Below, piece by piece: positions 11,899 to 23,604 of a DNA stretch of 64,000 bases; within the stretch, counting starts at the first letter, position 1; each line of letters begins with the position of its first letter. Origin of the DNA: Cucumis sativus (lineage: Eukaryota; Streptophyta; Magnoliopsida; Cucurbitales; Cucurbitaceae); NCBI RefSeq assembly GCF_000004075.3, contig NC_026656.2, positions 1,302,001 to 1,366,000 of the forward strand. Direction: 5' to 3'. The notes beneath the pieces are model-generated. The model saw nothing but the letters and a program-made list of their open reading frames with translations. It ran no database searches and was not told the DNA's origin. The position numbers and the translations under genes are program-made.

Positions 11899-12311
11899 TC
11901 CTTGAACATAATTGAGTGGTTTAAGTATACATAGTTTAGAATATAAGTTTAATTAGTCAATATAACCATAAGTTCAACTAATATATTTAAAACCTAGAAA
12001 TTAGTTAGGTCTGGATCGATTATATAATCTTACTTTCAAAGTACATTTGATATTTATATTTTGACTATCTAACATTTTAATTTTTTAAAAAAAAATTGCT
12101 TAAGAAAGGGTAGTGAAAGTAAAATAATTTATAAATAAAAGGAAAAGGAAGATGAAGTAATTGTTGGTGTTCACTTTGTTATTAGTCCTAAAAAGTGAGT
12201 AATGACTCACAACCGTATTGGAAATATGATATTTTACACTAAGTCTACGTGTTTTTCTTTTATAAAACATAAAACTTTTTTATTATTATTATAGATTAGG
12301 GCGCTCTTACT

Positions 12312-12341
12312 TTCTCCTTCTCCTTCTCCTTCTCCTTCTCC
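12312..12341 (+). repeat. Hexanucleotide microsatellite (TTCTCC)5
   Basis: Five perfect consecutive copies of TTCTCC, with a shorter imperfect pyrimidine run on each side. No adjacent gene. Confidence 0.9.
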
Positions 12342-13195
12342 CTTTCTATCAACATCTTTGATATCTCCCTCTGATAGTTGACTGTTAATTTGTTAGGAAG
12401 CTAAGAAAATGAAAGTTCATTTCTCGTTTTTAGATTTGGAATAATTTCGTCACTTAATTTTATATTGTCACATCATTAGAGTTCATCCATCATATATTCA
12501 TCGTCATGTTAGCATCTTGTCAAGCCTCAATAACGATCCTCATACCTTAAAGAACCATATAAGCACCAACCCCAAGGTGGTCGTAGACTAATAAACAATG
12601 TGACACGTATCTAACTTTTAAGTCATATGTAAAATGTCTTAATTAATCGTTGAACTATTTTATATCCAAATTGCTTGCAACATTTAACTTTCTATTACAT
12701 TCGTAGTACATACTCTATGTTCACACTGTAAATTTTATTATATTACCTAATATTTTACTATGCTACCAAACTTTACATCGTTCAAATTTCCACCCTTGTG
12801 AAGCAATTGAAATTCAAGATTTTGGTACAAAATTTGGTGAAGATTTTAAAGTGATAGTCCTAAACTTTGAGGACCACGAATAATTAAAAGAAAAATCTCA
12901 ATAGAAGAGGAAGAGAAGAAAGACAAGTTTAACAAATTATGCACAAACATATCCTATCATTTTCAACACAAATTATGTCCTATATTTTTGGAAGTCTTTT
13001 TTCTCTTTTTCTTTTAGTCTTTGACAATATTTGTCTCTCTTTTCAAAGTAGTTAAACTTTACTTTAATTTTCCAACTAAACCTTCCAATAATTCTTACCT
13101 AAATTTCAATCATCAATGGAGTCTTCATGTTGCAAAATATATATATATATAAATAAAGAATAATACACTTTTTAACCCTATTATTGATTCTCTTA

Positions 13196-13346
13196 TACTA
13201 CACAAACACTCATACTCTTGACGGTTTTTAACTATCATACTTCATGTTTTTATCAACCGTCAAAAACTTCGGCTTTCTTAACACTAGCTTTAATGACGGT
13301 TTAAAAATGTCAAGAGTGTTTTTTTTTTTTTTTTTTTTGTGTAGTA
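13196..13346. mobile_element. Short foldback (CACTA-like) element
   Basis: Left arm TACTACACAAACACT...CTCTTGACGG and right arm GACGG...GTCAAGAGTGTTT...GTGTAGTA are inverted copies about 150 bp apart. The right arm is interrupted by a T run (13319-13338). Read inward from the right side the end begins CACTACTACACA, reminiscent of CACTA-type termini, but the left side reads TATACTACACA. I found no convincing target duplication, so the class is tentative. Confidence 0.4.
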
Positions 13347-14380
13347 GTGACACTAAATCTTTTTTATTGATTAATTTTTGGAGAAAATGCACATACATGA
13401 TACAACAGCCCCTAAACTTTTGGGTTGGTTACAATAACACTCGTGAACTATAAATTTGATAGATCATCTTGTCAAGTTTATTGTTATTGGTTGCACTAAT
13501 AGATAATTTTTGTTGCAGTGTACTCACTACTAACATAGTATATGAAAATTTTCTAGTTAAAGTGAACTTACTTTAGAAGTGTTTTACATTATCTTTATCA
13601 CCATAGATAGAGGTGAGAGGTGAGAGGTTCGATCCTTCAACAACACATAATTGTTGTACCCTAAAAATATGATCGAATACAACCTCCAATTTTAAAAGAT
13701 GGCGTATGTCAATTTAAGTGATGTCGTCATTTTGACATTTTAAAAACTAGAATCACGCGAGTTTATTGGTATAGTATATATGTGGTAGTTGTATAAATTA
13801 TTTTAGTTTGAAAGGAAAATAGTAAATACTGTAGCAAAAATTAAAAAAAATGATGAATGTCAATATAGTAAAAACGACGTGTTTGTTATAGCTAATTGAG
13901 ATTTTTAAATAATATTATTATTGTAGTTAGGTGATTATTATAATCTTACATGTTCTCTCCATATGATCCCTTAAATATATTAAATATAATAAATCACATT
14001 TTCTTTAACAATACGTGTGATGAGAGAATATTGAACCTCAAACTTCTCGGAAGTAATAAATATTTGGTTATATGTTCACGTAGATTAATAATAAAATTCT
14101 TATCAAAATAAAATTCAAATACTTTATCAACTTTGAGATAAAAAAATTCGACCTTCCACGCTATAATTGTATAAAATATAATATCAAAGAAAGAACCCGA
14201 ACATAACGGTTAAAACAACATACAACAAGCCACATGTTGAAGGAATACAAATATAATGGATGGAAGAAAAAATTCTTTCACAATATAAACTCTATATTTT
14301 ATACCAATGTACAATTACACTTCCCACACATTCATATACATGCATAAATTAAATACATGCATATACATATATTATTTTTA

Positions 14381-14720
14381 GGCTAAATTACCAAAATGTA
14401 CCTCTTTGCCCTTTATTTAAAAAACAACTCAAATCTTCTAAAAATTAATATATACTCTTTAACATTTTTAAAATATTTCGAAACTACCCATCAACCATGT
14501 TAGATCTGAAATTTATGATAATGCTAAAATGGAAATAAAGTTCCAAAAACGGTCACACCACATACATGTATTTTCAACCTTAATTTATATCCGAAATTTT
14601 AACAGATTTTTGAATAAAAAATATCTTAACAAAGTCAAAAGATAATATTTTAGTTTTCAAAAGATGAATCATTTGTATTTTAAACAAAGGGCAAAGATAT
14701 CTTTATTTTGAAATTTAGCC
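14381..14720. mobile_element. MITE with ~45-bp terminal inverted repeats
   Basis: The left end (GGCTAAATT, then ...CTTTGCCCTTTATTTAAA) and the right end (TTTAAACAAAGGGCAAAG..., then AATTTAGCC) are inverted copies over roughly 45 bases with scattered mismatches. The 340-bp body has no coding capacity. AT-rich flanks (ATTATTTTTA and TAATTATTTT) could be an imperfect target duplication. It ends 84 bp beyond the stop codon of the SHINE-like gene and may lie in its 3' UTR. Confidence 0.6.
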
Positions 14721-14803
14721 TAATTATTTTAACATTATATCATATTATATAATTATATGGTAAATGCACAACTATATGTGTGTGTATGTATATATATAAT
14801 TAG

Positions 14804-16144
14804 TTAGATTAGAGAGGGTAAAAAAGTTGGTTCCTCCCCTTGATGATGATCTTGAAGTTGAATAATTTCAGATGGGTTACCATAATTTCTGCTCAGTAAT
14901 TCCTCAATCATTTGTAATGCAATTCTTTCTTCTTCATCATCCATTTCCAACTTCCTCATCTGGCAGCTCCCACCGCCTTCCGGCGACGACGACATCAAAC
15001 CAGAAAAACACCCACTTTTTTTATTCCTTTTCACCCGCCCACCGTCGCCGTCCTCTAGTCCTCCGCCAGCCGTGGTGGTAGAGGAGGAGGAGGAGGAGGA
15101 GTTGGTTTTTCCAAGATGAACGGTCATGACCCAGCTGGAGTCGGAGCGTTGGCCAGCGCGTTTCTGCCAAACGCCGATGTGGGAATTTTCGGTGTCCAGT
15201 CGGAGACACGTCATCGATGGCGACGGCACCTTGCTGCATTTTCGGAGCTTGGCGTGGAGAATCTCCGATAAGCCCTTTGGAGAAGATGGGGAAATGATAT
15301 TATTGATCATATTATCGTCCGGTTTTCCAAACTCCGACACCGCCGTTTGGCTCATCGGAAAGTTGGTTTTCGCATTCCGGCCGCTCATTAACACGGCCGC
15401 TTGATCATAAGCTCTTGCTGCCTCCTCCGCCGTCTCAAACGTCCCCAACCAAACTCTTCTCTTCCTATACAATATATAAAAAATATTTTCAAATGTAGTA
15501 AAATCTACTCATTGATTGATAAACCAAATTGACATCTAACTCTTTAAAAATGTGAAGCTTATGAATCTTAAATCACATTGTTGAGTTCTAATCTTCAAAT
15601 CCATAGATAAAATATTTATATTGTTTTATTATGATCATTATAATTTGAGTTCTCTAACCTAATAATTCGTTAGCCTAAATTACTTTTGTTTACAGTAAAA
15701 TCAAAATTGATAACCATTTTGCTTTCCAGTTTTGAAATCTTAGCCTTATATCAAAAATTAATTCTATACCTTCATGTTTCTTTTTAAAAATGTTACCAAA
15801 ATCAAATAAGAAAAAATAACAGATATTATCATTGAAGGAAAAAAATGAGAAGTAATATCATAACCCCAATCTCCATTTGGTGAGTTTGAGAGAGATGGTA
15901 TGCATGGTGAAGAGTCTATAGAAATAAAAAAAGAGATCAAGAGGATGAAAAGAAAGTGTTGGGTACGACTTTCCTAACCTAAATTAATTAAAGGCTTTTA
16001 GATTGAAGGAGAGAAACAAACAAACAAACAAACACTAATTACGAGGAAGATAGAGTAGACTTACAGAAGAGGATGACGAATTTCAGAGACCCAAGATCCC
16101 CAATGTCTTTGCCTAACACCTCTAAACTTCTTTGATGGCACCAT
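14804..16144 (-). CDS. SHN: SHINE/WIN1-type AP2/ERF transcription factor
   Basis: Two exons: 16144-16065 and 15464-14804, joined in phase to give 246 residues. The AP2 domain starts at residue 6: [20 protein letters not shown], then [20 protein letters not shown] and AYDQAAVLM. The intron falls inside the domain after RHPLL, the SHN/ERF group V position. Downstream is the second SHN clade motif ([20 protein letters not shown]) and a third ([19 protein letters not shown]). The C-terminus has an acidic-hydrophobic [13 protein letters not shown] stretch that may activate transcription. Known SHN factors switch on cuticular wax and cutin genes. Arabidopsis SHN1-3 are about 186-199 residues, so this one is longer. 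The extra length is mainly a poly-Ser/Thr plus Gly-rich insert (about residues 147-170). Exact SHN paralogue not assigned. Confidence 0.92.
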
Positions 16145-19100
16145 GGTTTTGAAAAGAATAATACGAAGGAAAGAGGGATTGAGTGTGTGTCAGAATGTGA
16201 AGGCCAAAGTACATATGAGAGCACCAAAAGAGGGGAAGGAACATAATATAGGGAAGTGATTATTGGGGAATTAGGTGAAAAAATTTTAACTTAGAAATGA
16301 AGATATGGTTGAGGAATCTAGCTAGGCACTGTTCATCAACCCTTATTTCACTTTTCTTTTTCTTTTCTTGCTAGGGTTAGATATTGATATTAATTTGGTT
16401 AAATGACCACGTTTTTTCATTGATCCTCATCGTCTTTTGTAGAAGTAACAGTTTAGTTAATGAAAAAAAAACTGTAACATAATATAGGATGGGTTCTTAG
16501 TTCCTGTGCTAGCTTTTAAAGTTTAATATATATATATAATTTGGTATATGTATATGTTTTCAAATTTGTAATGATAGATTTAGTTTTTATTATGAAAAAT
16601 GTTTGAAAAAATAAATACAGTCTTTGTTCTTAAATTTTGAGTTTATATATATAGGTTTCTTTTACGTCTAATTTTTAAGTTTAGTTTTCATTTGATTAGT
16701 TTTGATTTGATTTTCGAGTTTAAGATTAATTGAATGAGAACTATATACTACAAAAAGTATTTTTATTTTGGGAAATATTACATATGATTAACAAATTCAT
16801 TGATTAATTAGAATAATTAAATTATCACATGTACGTGTAGATTTTTTTTTTTCTTTAATGAATGCTACTTTCTAATATATTTTTTAAGATGGTATTTGAA
16901 TTATAAGGCGAATTGTTACCGTGACAAATTTGACAAAATGTAGTAATTATTTTGTATTAATATTTTGATTTATTGGGTAAGTTATAATTTTGATTTTGTG
17001 TGTGACATAAAATTGGAATAGATAGAGACTACTGTCGGTGAATTAAAAAGTTTAATGAATACTACTCTCATAATTATTATTAATTTTCACCTAAAACTCT
17101 AATTTTGCTTGTTGTATTATAGGGTATATGTCCCATTATATATATATATATCTACCCCAAATAAATGGTCTCTTCTCCAAACTTATTTACTTCTATATAG
17201 ACTCTACTAGCCCTTTTGACTTTGGCTTCTTTATAATACTCTCTCTCTCTCTTTCTCTACAATTAGGGTTAGTTTTTGGTCATAATTAAACTCACAAAAG
17301 AGGGAAAACAAATATTAACCCATGTTTATAATGGCTAATTAGGTTTTATGGACTAAAACGAGCCTATATAGCTAAATTGATGTCAAGTATATACGATAAT
17401 TTCGAGGAGAGAATTTTGATCCTTCGATACTCCATATATATTGTCAAAGTAAAAAAAAAAAAGCTCTATCATTGGATCTTTTAAAAAAATAATCTTCAAG
17501 CTAGCCAAATCGATAGTGTTTGATATTTTTCGAATGTGATAGTATAAGCTTTCGAGGCACAAGAATTTGCAAAAATACTTAGCAAAACGTTGAGAACTAT
17601 AGGATTTATGGTTCGTTAGGGTTACAAGTTTTTAAATGTTTAATTATAAGTACTTTTTTTTTATTTATAGACAATTATTTTAAACGCACGTTAGAAAGTC
17701 AATTCAAACAGATTATATTATTCTTTAATTGTGACGATGTCGTTGTTTCATATCCTGGCTGGAAGTTTAGCATTATGGTATTCATTAACTTTAAATATAT
17801 GCCTAACTACTTTAGCCTATAGTTGAAGCTTATACATTTTGAGTTATACATATAACTTTATTACTTGTCCATAATTATCTATATTATTATTCTATAGTTC
17901 TAAGCAATATCTCTTTATATATATATAGTAGACTTTTATTATTCTTTTCACATAGGGCAAATATTAGGAACCCTAACTTTTCACTTTCATATAGGGGTAG
18001 GGTTTTCAATGCATCATAATTACTTTTCAACTTGTTTCCTATGTTTTGTTTCAATTTTGTCATTGCCCTATACATGACTATATATAAATTTAAATTTTAC
18101 TTTTTACTACTTCATTAACAATTATTATTTATAGATCAAGTCAAACTAAGAATAACTTTAAAGGCATACACATTTTCTATGTTAAAAAATTCAAAAAATT
18201 TCAACCCCTACATATTATTTTGCATTTGAAACATATGTGATTTATTATAAACCCCTACATGTTATTGTTTTTCAAATAAATATTAAAAAAAGTCTCCTAG
18301 AACATTATCAATAATATAATGATAGGTTAACTATCCAAACATTTTCATTTCTATTTTACCAAAAAAAATAAAAATAATAAAAAAATGAGTTTGAATAAAT
18401 TAAAAATAAAATACATGCAAATACTTTATCTATAATCAGAAAAGTCGGAGTTAAAAGAGACTGAAATATTTCAAGTTCACAACTCTTCAAACTTTACACG
18501 ATCTCACTCTTTTTCTAAAATATGCTTTAAAATATAATATTAAGCATAAGTTTGTTGCACTGAAGAATAGGGGTGGAAATGGTTCAATTTGACCGTCAAA
18601 CCAAATCGAACGAATTTATTGGTTCAAACCTAATCGAATTGAACCCATATTTATGTGGTTTGATGCGGTTTCACATTCGATTTTGATAATTTAAAAACAT
18701 TTTAAAAATGATTCGATTTGGTTTGGTTTTGTTCTTTAAATTAAGAACGTTTCGGTATTTAATTCTTAATATATAAATATAAAAATAAAATATATAGTAG
18801 CTAAAAACGGTTCGGTTCGGTATCAAATTTATTTAAATCGAGCCAAATGAAAATTTTCGATTTCATTGAGTATTCTATTCAATTTTAAGAAACGGTTCGA
18901 TTTTTTCGATTTGAATGACCACTATTTATGAAGAAGTTGATGTTCTATTTTATCATCGAAGACAATTACGGATCAAACTCAAATACTAAACGTCCGTAAA
19001 AATATCTTTCTATACACATGTTTAACATTTTCTAACTTTTTGTTAATAATACTATTCGTACAACAATATTTTCCATTTCAAAAATAAGGTGAAAAAGCAA

Positions 19101-21752
19101 TCCCCACCACATATATTAATAAAAATATTAATTATTTCTTTTTTGTAATTAATGCTAGTAATTATATTACTTCCATTTTCATAGATAGATGTTTGTTCAG
19201 GAACATAGCACCCTTCTCAAATACCCCTCTCTGCCTATAGTCCTCATCTTTAAATATACTTAATTATTACCAAAAGAAAATTTTAAAAATAAATCATATA
19301 TAATTTTTCTAATTCTTACAATTAGAGATAATACACAAGAATTGATAAAAGGTATATTATACAGAAGACACACTATAAGAAAAATAATTCTCGTAAGTCG
19401 TCGTAAATATAGTTTAATAGTAACTTTTTAATACCATTGTTATGAATTCGGAAGATCAACCCACTAACCTATTTTAATAGAACTAAAAAAAATAGGAGGA
19501 AAAAAACTCCCAAAAATGGTATATTTATGTTTGAAAAAAAGAAAGAAAGAAAAAAGCCTTAGGTTTAGCCTTATTTAGTTTAGATGGGGTGTCTCTATAT
19601 ATATATATATTGAAGAGTTTTAGTTTTGCTTCATTTATAAGGTGTATGATTTAATTAGGTGTGTGACAACTTCAACATATATAAAAACTCACTTATTGAA
19701 TATTAAAGAGAAGTATTTTAATTTTTATGCTTGGAAGAGTGAGAGAGGTTTAATTTATTATTTGATAGAGTACAGTACATACAACAATAATTTGGAGAAA
19801 GTATTAATAGTGATCATGAACCCCATTAGCTATATAGCTTTTTAACTATTTGCATTTAATTCCTTTTTAAATTACACATTTATTGCATTTAATTGGTTAA
19901 TGTATAATAATACAAACAATGATTGCGACATTTTCCTATTTAAGTCTCAACTGCTTATAAAATGTCCAATTCAATTCACACATAATTCAAATAATAACTC
20001 ATCAAATTAATCAAAAATTTTAATATACTAAAATATCAAAGTTTATTTGTGTTTTATTATAATTGATAATTTTACATATTTTGTATATTTTCAAAAATTA
20101 TAGTAATTATGTTATAGATAATAAATAATAAAAATTAACAATAAACTAGAAACTAAATGTGTTGAAACTTAAATTATCAAAAGAATAAATACTAAAATTA
20201 TGAACAAAAAACTTTAAAGGAAACTGAAATAATGTTTTCTTTTTTAGTTTTTTAAAGTTATTTTTAATTTTCAATAATTAAACGTCAAAAATCTTAAGAG
20301 TCCGTTTAATATTTTATTTATTATTATTATTATTATGTTGAATCGTTTTTAAAAATTATACATAATTTTCCTCAAGAATTTTCTTTTTTACCAAAGTTGC
20401 ATTTTTAGTCCAATTGTAAAAACAAAAATTATAATTTTTTATAGTTTTCAATTTTTTTAAAAAAGTATTGGTAAACATAGATAACAATACAAAAATTTAA
20501 AAATCATTAAAAAATATTCATACTTAAAAATTGAAAATCAAAATGAAACAATTACTAAACGAAACATGTAGTTATCATACGGGACCAAATATATATCAAT
20601 AATCTTTAGCTTTATAGTTCTTGTATTGAATATATTAAATTATGTGCAAGGGAGGTAACTATTCAAACCTAGAATATCTATAAAAAAGAAGAAGCATTAA
20701 TGTCTAATTATAACTTTGAATAATTAAACTCCTATTCACAATATTGAACATTAACAGTGGCCTACTTGTTAAAGTGTGACACACAACTTGAACTTGATGT
20801 ATTTACAAATTAAAAGAATACTCATAAATAATAATAATAACAATCTTCAGGATGAAGGATGACGTTCTAATGTAAATTATGAAAAAATTAACTTAGTGTC
20901 AAACCATCGAGTTGAAGTTATTATATTTTTCACTCTCATTTTTGTTAAGCGAAAAGTTTGATCTTCTCGACCTACATAGTTAAGAAAAACACGCATAGAC
21001 TTTGTAATATAAATTATATAAATGATAAGTTTAAATATCTCATCTTTTCAATTTTGTGTCTATTTTATTTTTAAACTTTTAAAAACATTAATTAGTTTTA
21101 AAACATTTTAGATTTACATTAACGAGAATGTGCACATTTATTTTTTAAAGTAAAAGTTAAAAATAATGCTAATCATTATGCAATATAATCAACAAGTCAT
21201 GATTATTGTATTAACGACAAAAACATATAATCAGTGAATATTAAAGAAAACTTAATTACTAATTTTTCTATTTTACCATAACACTTAATTTTTAAGTCTT
21301 TTTTTTTTTGTTTGCTAATTATGCAAAATTATTATAATAAATCATGTTTGGCTCCATTCTTAATTGAAACCTAATTTCATATTTAAGTGAAGCTAAAAGT
21401 TTGATAATTTAGTAAGAAGTTTATGAAAAATTTATACCAACTTTTTTTTTTGGAGAAAAAGAATGATCCTTACTAATATTGAGTTAATACACAATGAGAC
21501 AATTGTCATATATATATATATATATTAGACAATTGTTTGCATAATATTTTTTCCTTTTAATATATATATATTAAAAAGAGAAAAGAAAAAAAAATATAAA
21601 ATTATTCCATTTCTCTCTCTTTAGAAAATTATTACAGTCACCACAATAAACTTTCTTCTTCTTCAATTGTCTCATTCATCCATTAAACTAATTTCTTCTC
21701 CTCACTTTCTTTTTCTCCCTCTCTTAAGCCAATAATTATTACAACCAAATCA
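16145..21752. other. 5.6-kb AT-rich gene-free region
   Basis: The first ~150 bp upstream of 16144 should be the SHINE-like promoter, with a possible TATA run on the minus strand near 16243. Beyond that I see AT-rich DNA, short (TA)n runs and one hAT-like element at 18568-18928, with no coding exon. From 21600 the DNA becomes pyrimidine-rich and leads into the next gene. Confidence 0.5.
18568..18928. mobile_element. hAT-like non-autonomous element
   Basis: A 361-bp segment containing repeated GGTTCGGTT and TTCGATTT phrases typical of plant non-autonomous repeats. Left end TAGGGGTGGAAATGG and inverted right end TAAATAGTGGTCATTC are similar. It is flanked by CTGAAGAA and ATGAAGAA, which match at 7 of 8 positions, the size expected for a hAT target duplication. 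No ORF. Confidence 0.5.
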
Positions 21753-22222
21753 ATGTCTTCTTCAATCTTGAGCTCCCAATCCATGGCTATGGCTTTCGCC
21801 GGCACTGTCATCGTCGTTCTTTCTTTCTACCTTCATAAATCCCACCCCTCAATTTCTTCCGGTAAGCAAATTCAATTAATTCCATTTTTCATAAAGAAAA
21901 ACAAAACAAGAAATCTATTTTTATTTTTATTTTTTTTGGGTTTTCTTTTCTTCAAGTGATGAAGAAGAAAGAGAAGGAGAAGAAGAAAAAAGGACGAAAA
22001 AAAGTTCATTTTTCTGACGATTTAGCCATTTTCAGTAGTACTAAAGACTTGAAGAGAAAAAAAGACATGATGTTGGGTTCATCGCCACCCTCGGGAAGAG
22101 CCCCGGCACGGCCGTTGACGACCAGCGGTGGAGGAGGCGGCGGATTGCCGGCAAATAGAGCGGCACTGTACAATGGAATCTTAAGGAATCGTTTGGTTCA
22201 TAGAATAGCATATTCTCTTTAA
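21753..22222 (+). CDS. Small uncharacterised membrane-anchored basic protein
   Basis: Two exons, 21753-21861 and 21957-22222, give 124 residues across a phase-1 intron with a GTAAGC donor and a TTCAAG acceptor. Residues ~9-28 (QSMAMAFAGTVIVVLSFYLH) form one hydrophobic helix. A very Lys-rich stretch (KKKEKEKKKKGRKK, ~39-52) and KVHFSDD follow. The middle is Gly-rich (GGGGGG), and the C-terminus NRAALYNGILRNR looks conserved. From memory, plants have a family of short proteins with an N-terminal helix, a K-V-x-F-(A/S) box and a terminal NR-ALYNGIL motif, with no known function. The KVHF box resembles the RVxF docking motif for protein phosphatase 1, which is inference only. The next ATG (residue 11) is also possible as a start. 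Confidence 0.75.
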
Positions 22223-22592
22223 TTTTTCTTTTTCTTTTTCTTTTTTTTCTCTCTTGGTCAAGAAAAAATGTACATTGATGTGTAAATTCAAATTAAAAAA
22301 TCTCCACTTGTGTAGTAATAATGGTACATTTTCTCTTTGGGATTAGAATTTTGAATTTTATTTTTCAACTTTATTTTTTAGAAAAAGGGGGGAAAATCCT
22401 CTATTAAATTAGGTTGAATCCTTGAAATTAAGGATGAATACAAAAAATTTGGTAAAACAATATTTTAATTGAAATTTTCTTCTAATAAAATAGAAAACCA
22501 CACTTTAATTCAAACTTTATTTGACAATAAGTGATTTTGTAAAACCTAAGAATTAAAAAACTAGTAATATAGTAAAAGAAACAAAATAACAT

Positions 22593-22627
<35 letters not shown>

Positions 22628-23604
22628 TATTTTAGTGATTTTATGATTGTTTATTTTGGAACTTTAGAATGAAACTTTTTAAAATACTTAAATAGAATGA
22701 ATTCAAAACCATATTGGGAGTAGAGAAGGGAAATGAATAATACAAAAAACAAAAGTAATTCCATTTAAAGAAAGCCATCACATTCACAACACACACAAGA
22801 TGTCACACAAAAATCCAATATTAAAAAGATTGTGTCTTTTTACTCTAAATTTGAATCAAATTAATTCTTCTTCAAAATAATGAAAAAGTCCCATCCCATA
22901 TTGCTTACACCATATTGAATATGATGGTTTATATATATATATATATATATATTTTTGCCTTAGATTTTCAACCATAAAATTGATACGTTAATTAGTACTA
23001 TATTCTTTAAAAATTAATCTATAATTGGTTTGGAAGAAAATGGTTTAGACTTTTCTAAAAGTATTTTAGAAACGGAAAAACATTGTTCAAAGTGAGTTTA
23101 ATTTAATTGACATTATCTTAATAAAGAGGTAACATGGTTAGGTCACTTGTAAAGAAAAAACTTAAAAAACTCAATTAATCGTATATGAGATCTCGAGTTT
23201 AAATATATGTACGTTGAAGTTGTACTTAGAATTCCAAACAAAAACTTACTAATTCTTTAACCAACATCAAACAAGTTAAATGAATAATTTTTTTTTGGAA
23301 GAATGAAAATGATAATAATAATAATTTAAAAAAACTAAATGAAAAAGAAGGAAGGAGAAGAAAAGATGAACACGGTTTAGGGTTGTTAATATTAACTACT
23401 AATTAACGGTACGAAATTACTGATTATCAATTGGATCTGTTAAAACTTTCAATGCAAGTCACAATCACAATAATTTCCTATCCAATCCTTCCTTGTTTAT
23501 CCGATTCTATCAGAAATTAGGGTTTTTGATTCGATTCCCATTTTCCCTTTCGATTTCGGTATGTTTCTGCGTTTTGATGTTTGTAATCTGATTTTTCGCC
23601 GAAT
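22223..23604. other. Intergenic, AT-rich, leading into the Gag1-like gene
   Basis: Contains the 3' UTR of the small membrane protein, two (TA)n tracts (22591-22628 and ~22930-22951) and AT-rich spacer. From about 23460 a less AT-rich leader precedes the ATG at 23605. No other gene. Confidence 0.5.
22591..22628. repeat. (AT)n microsatellite, interrupted
   Basis: A 38-base AT dinucleotide run broken once by AA. Confidence 0.9.

Larger units (their letters stand above)
11210..14380. other. AT-rich intergenic region between SPX and SHINE genes
   Basis: No gene is visible across 3.1 kb. It contains a palindromic TGGGCT cluster (11824-11898), a (TTCTCC)5 tract (12312-12341) and a foldback element (13196-13346). 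The rest is AT-rich spacer. Confidence 0.5.

Noticed and set aside
14872-15404. Plus-strand frames of 69 and 92 codons opposite the SHINE-like gene
   Set aside because: They are antisense to a clear AP2/ERF coding exon and have no homology I recognise.
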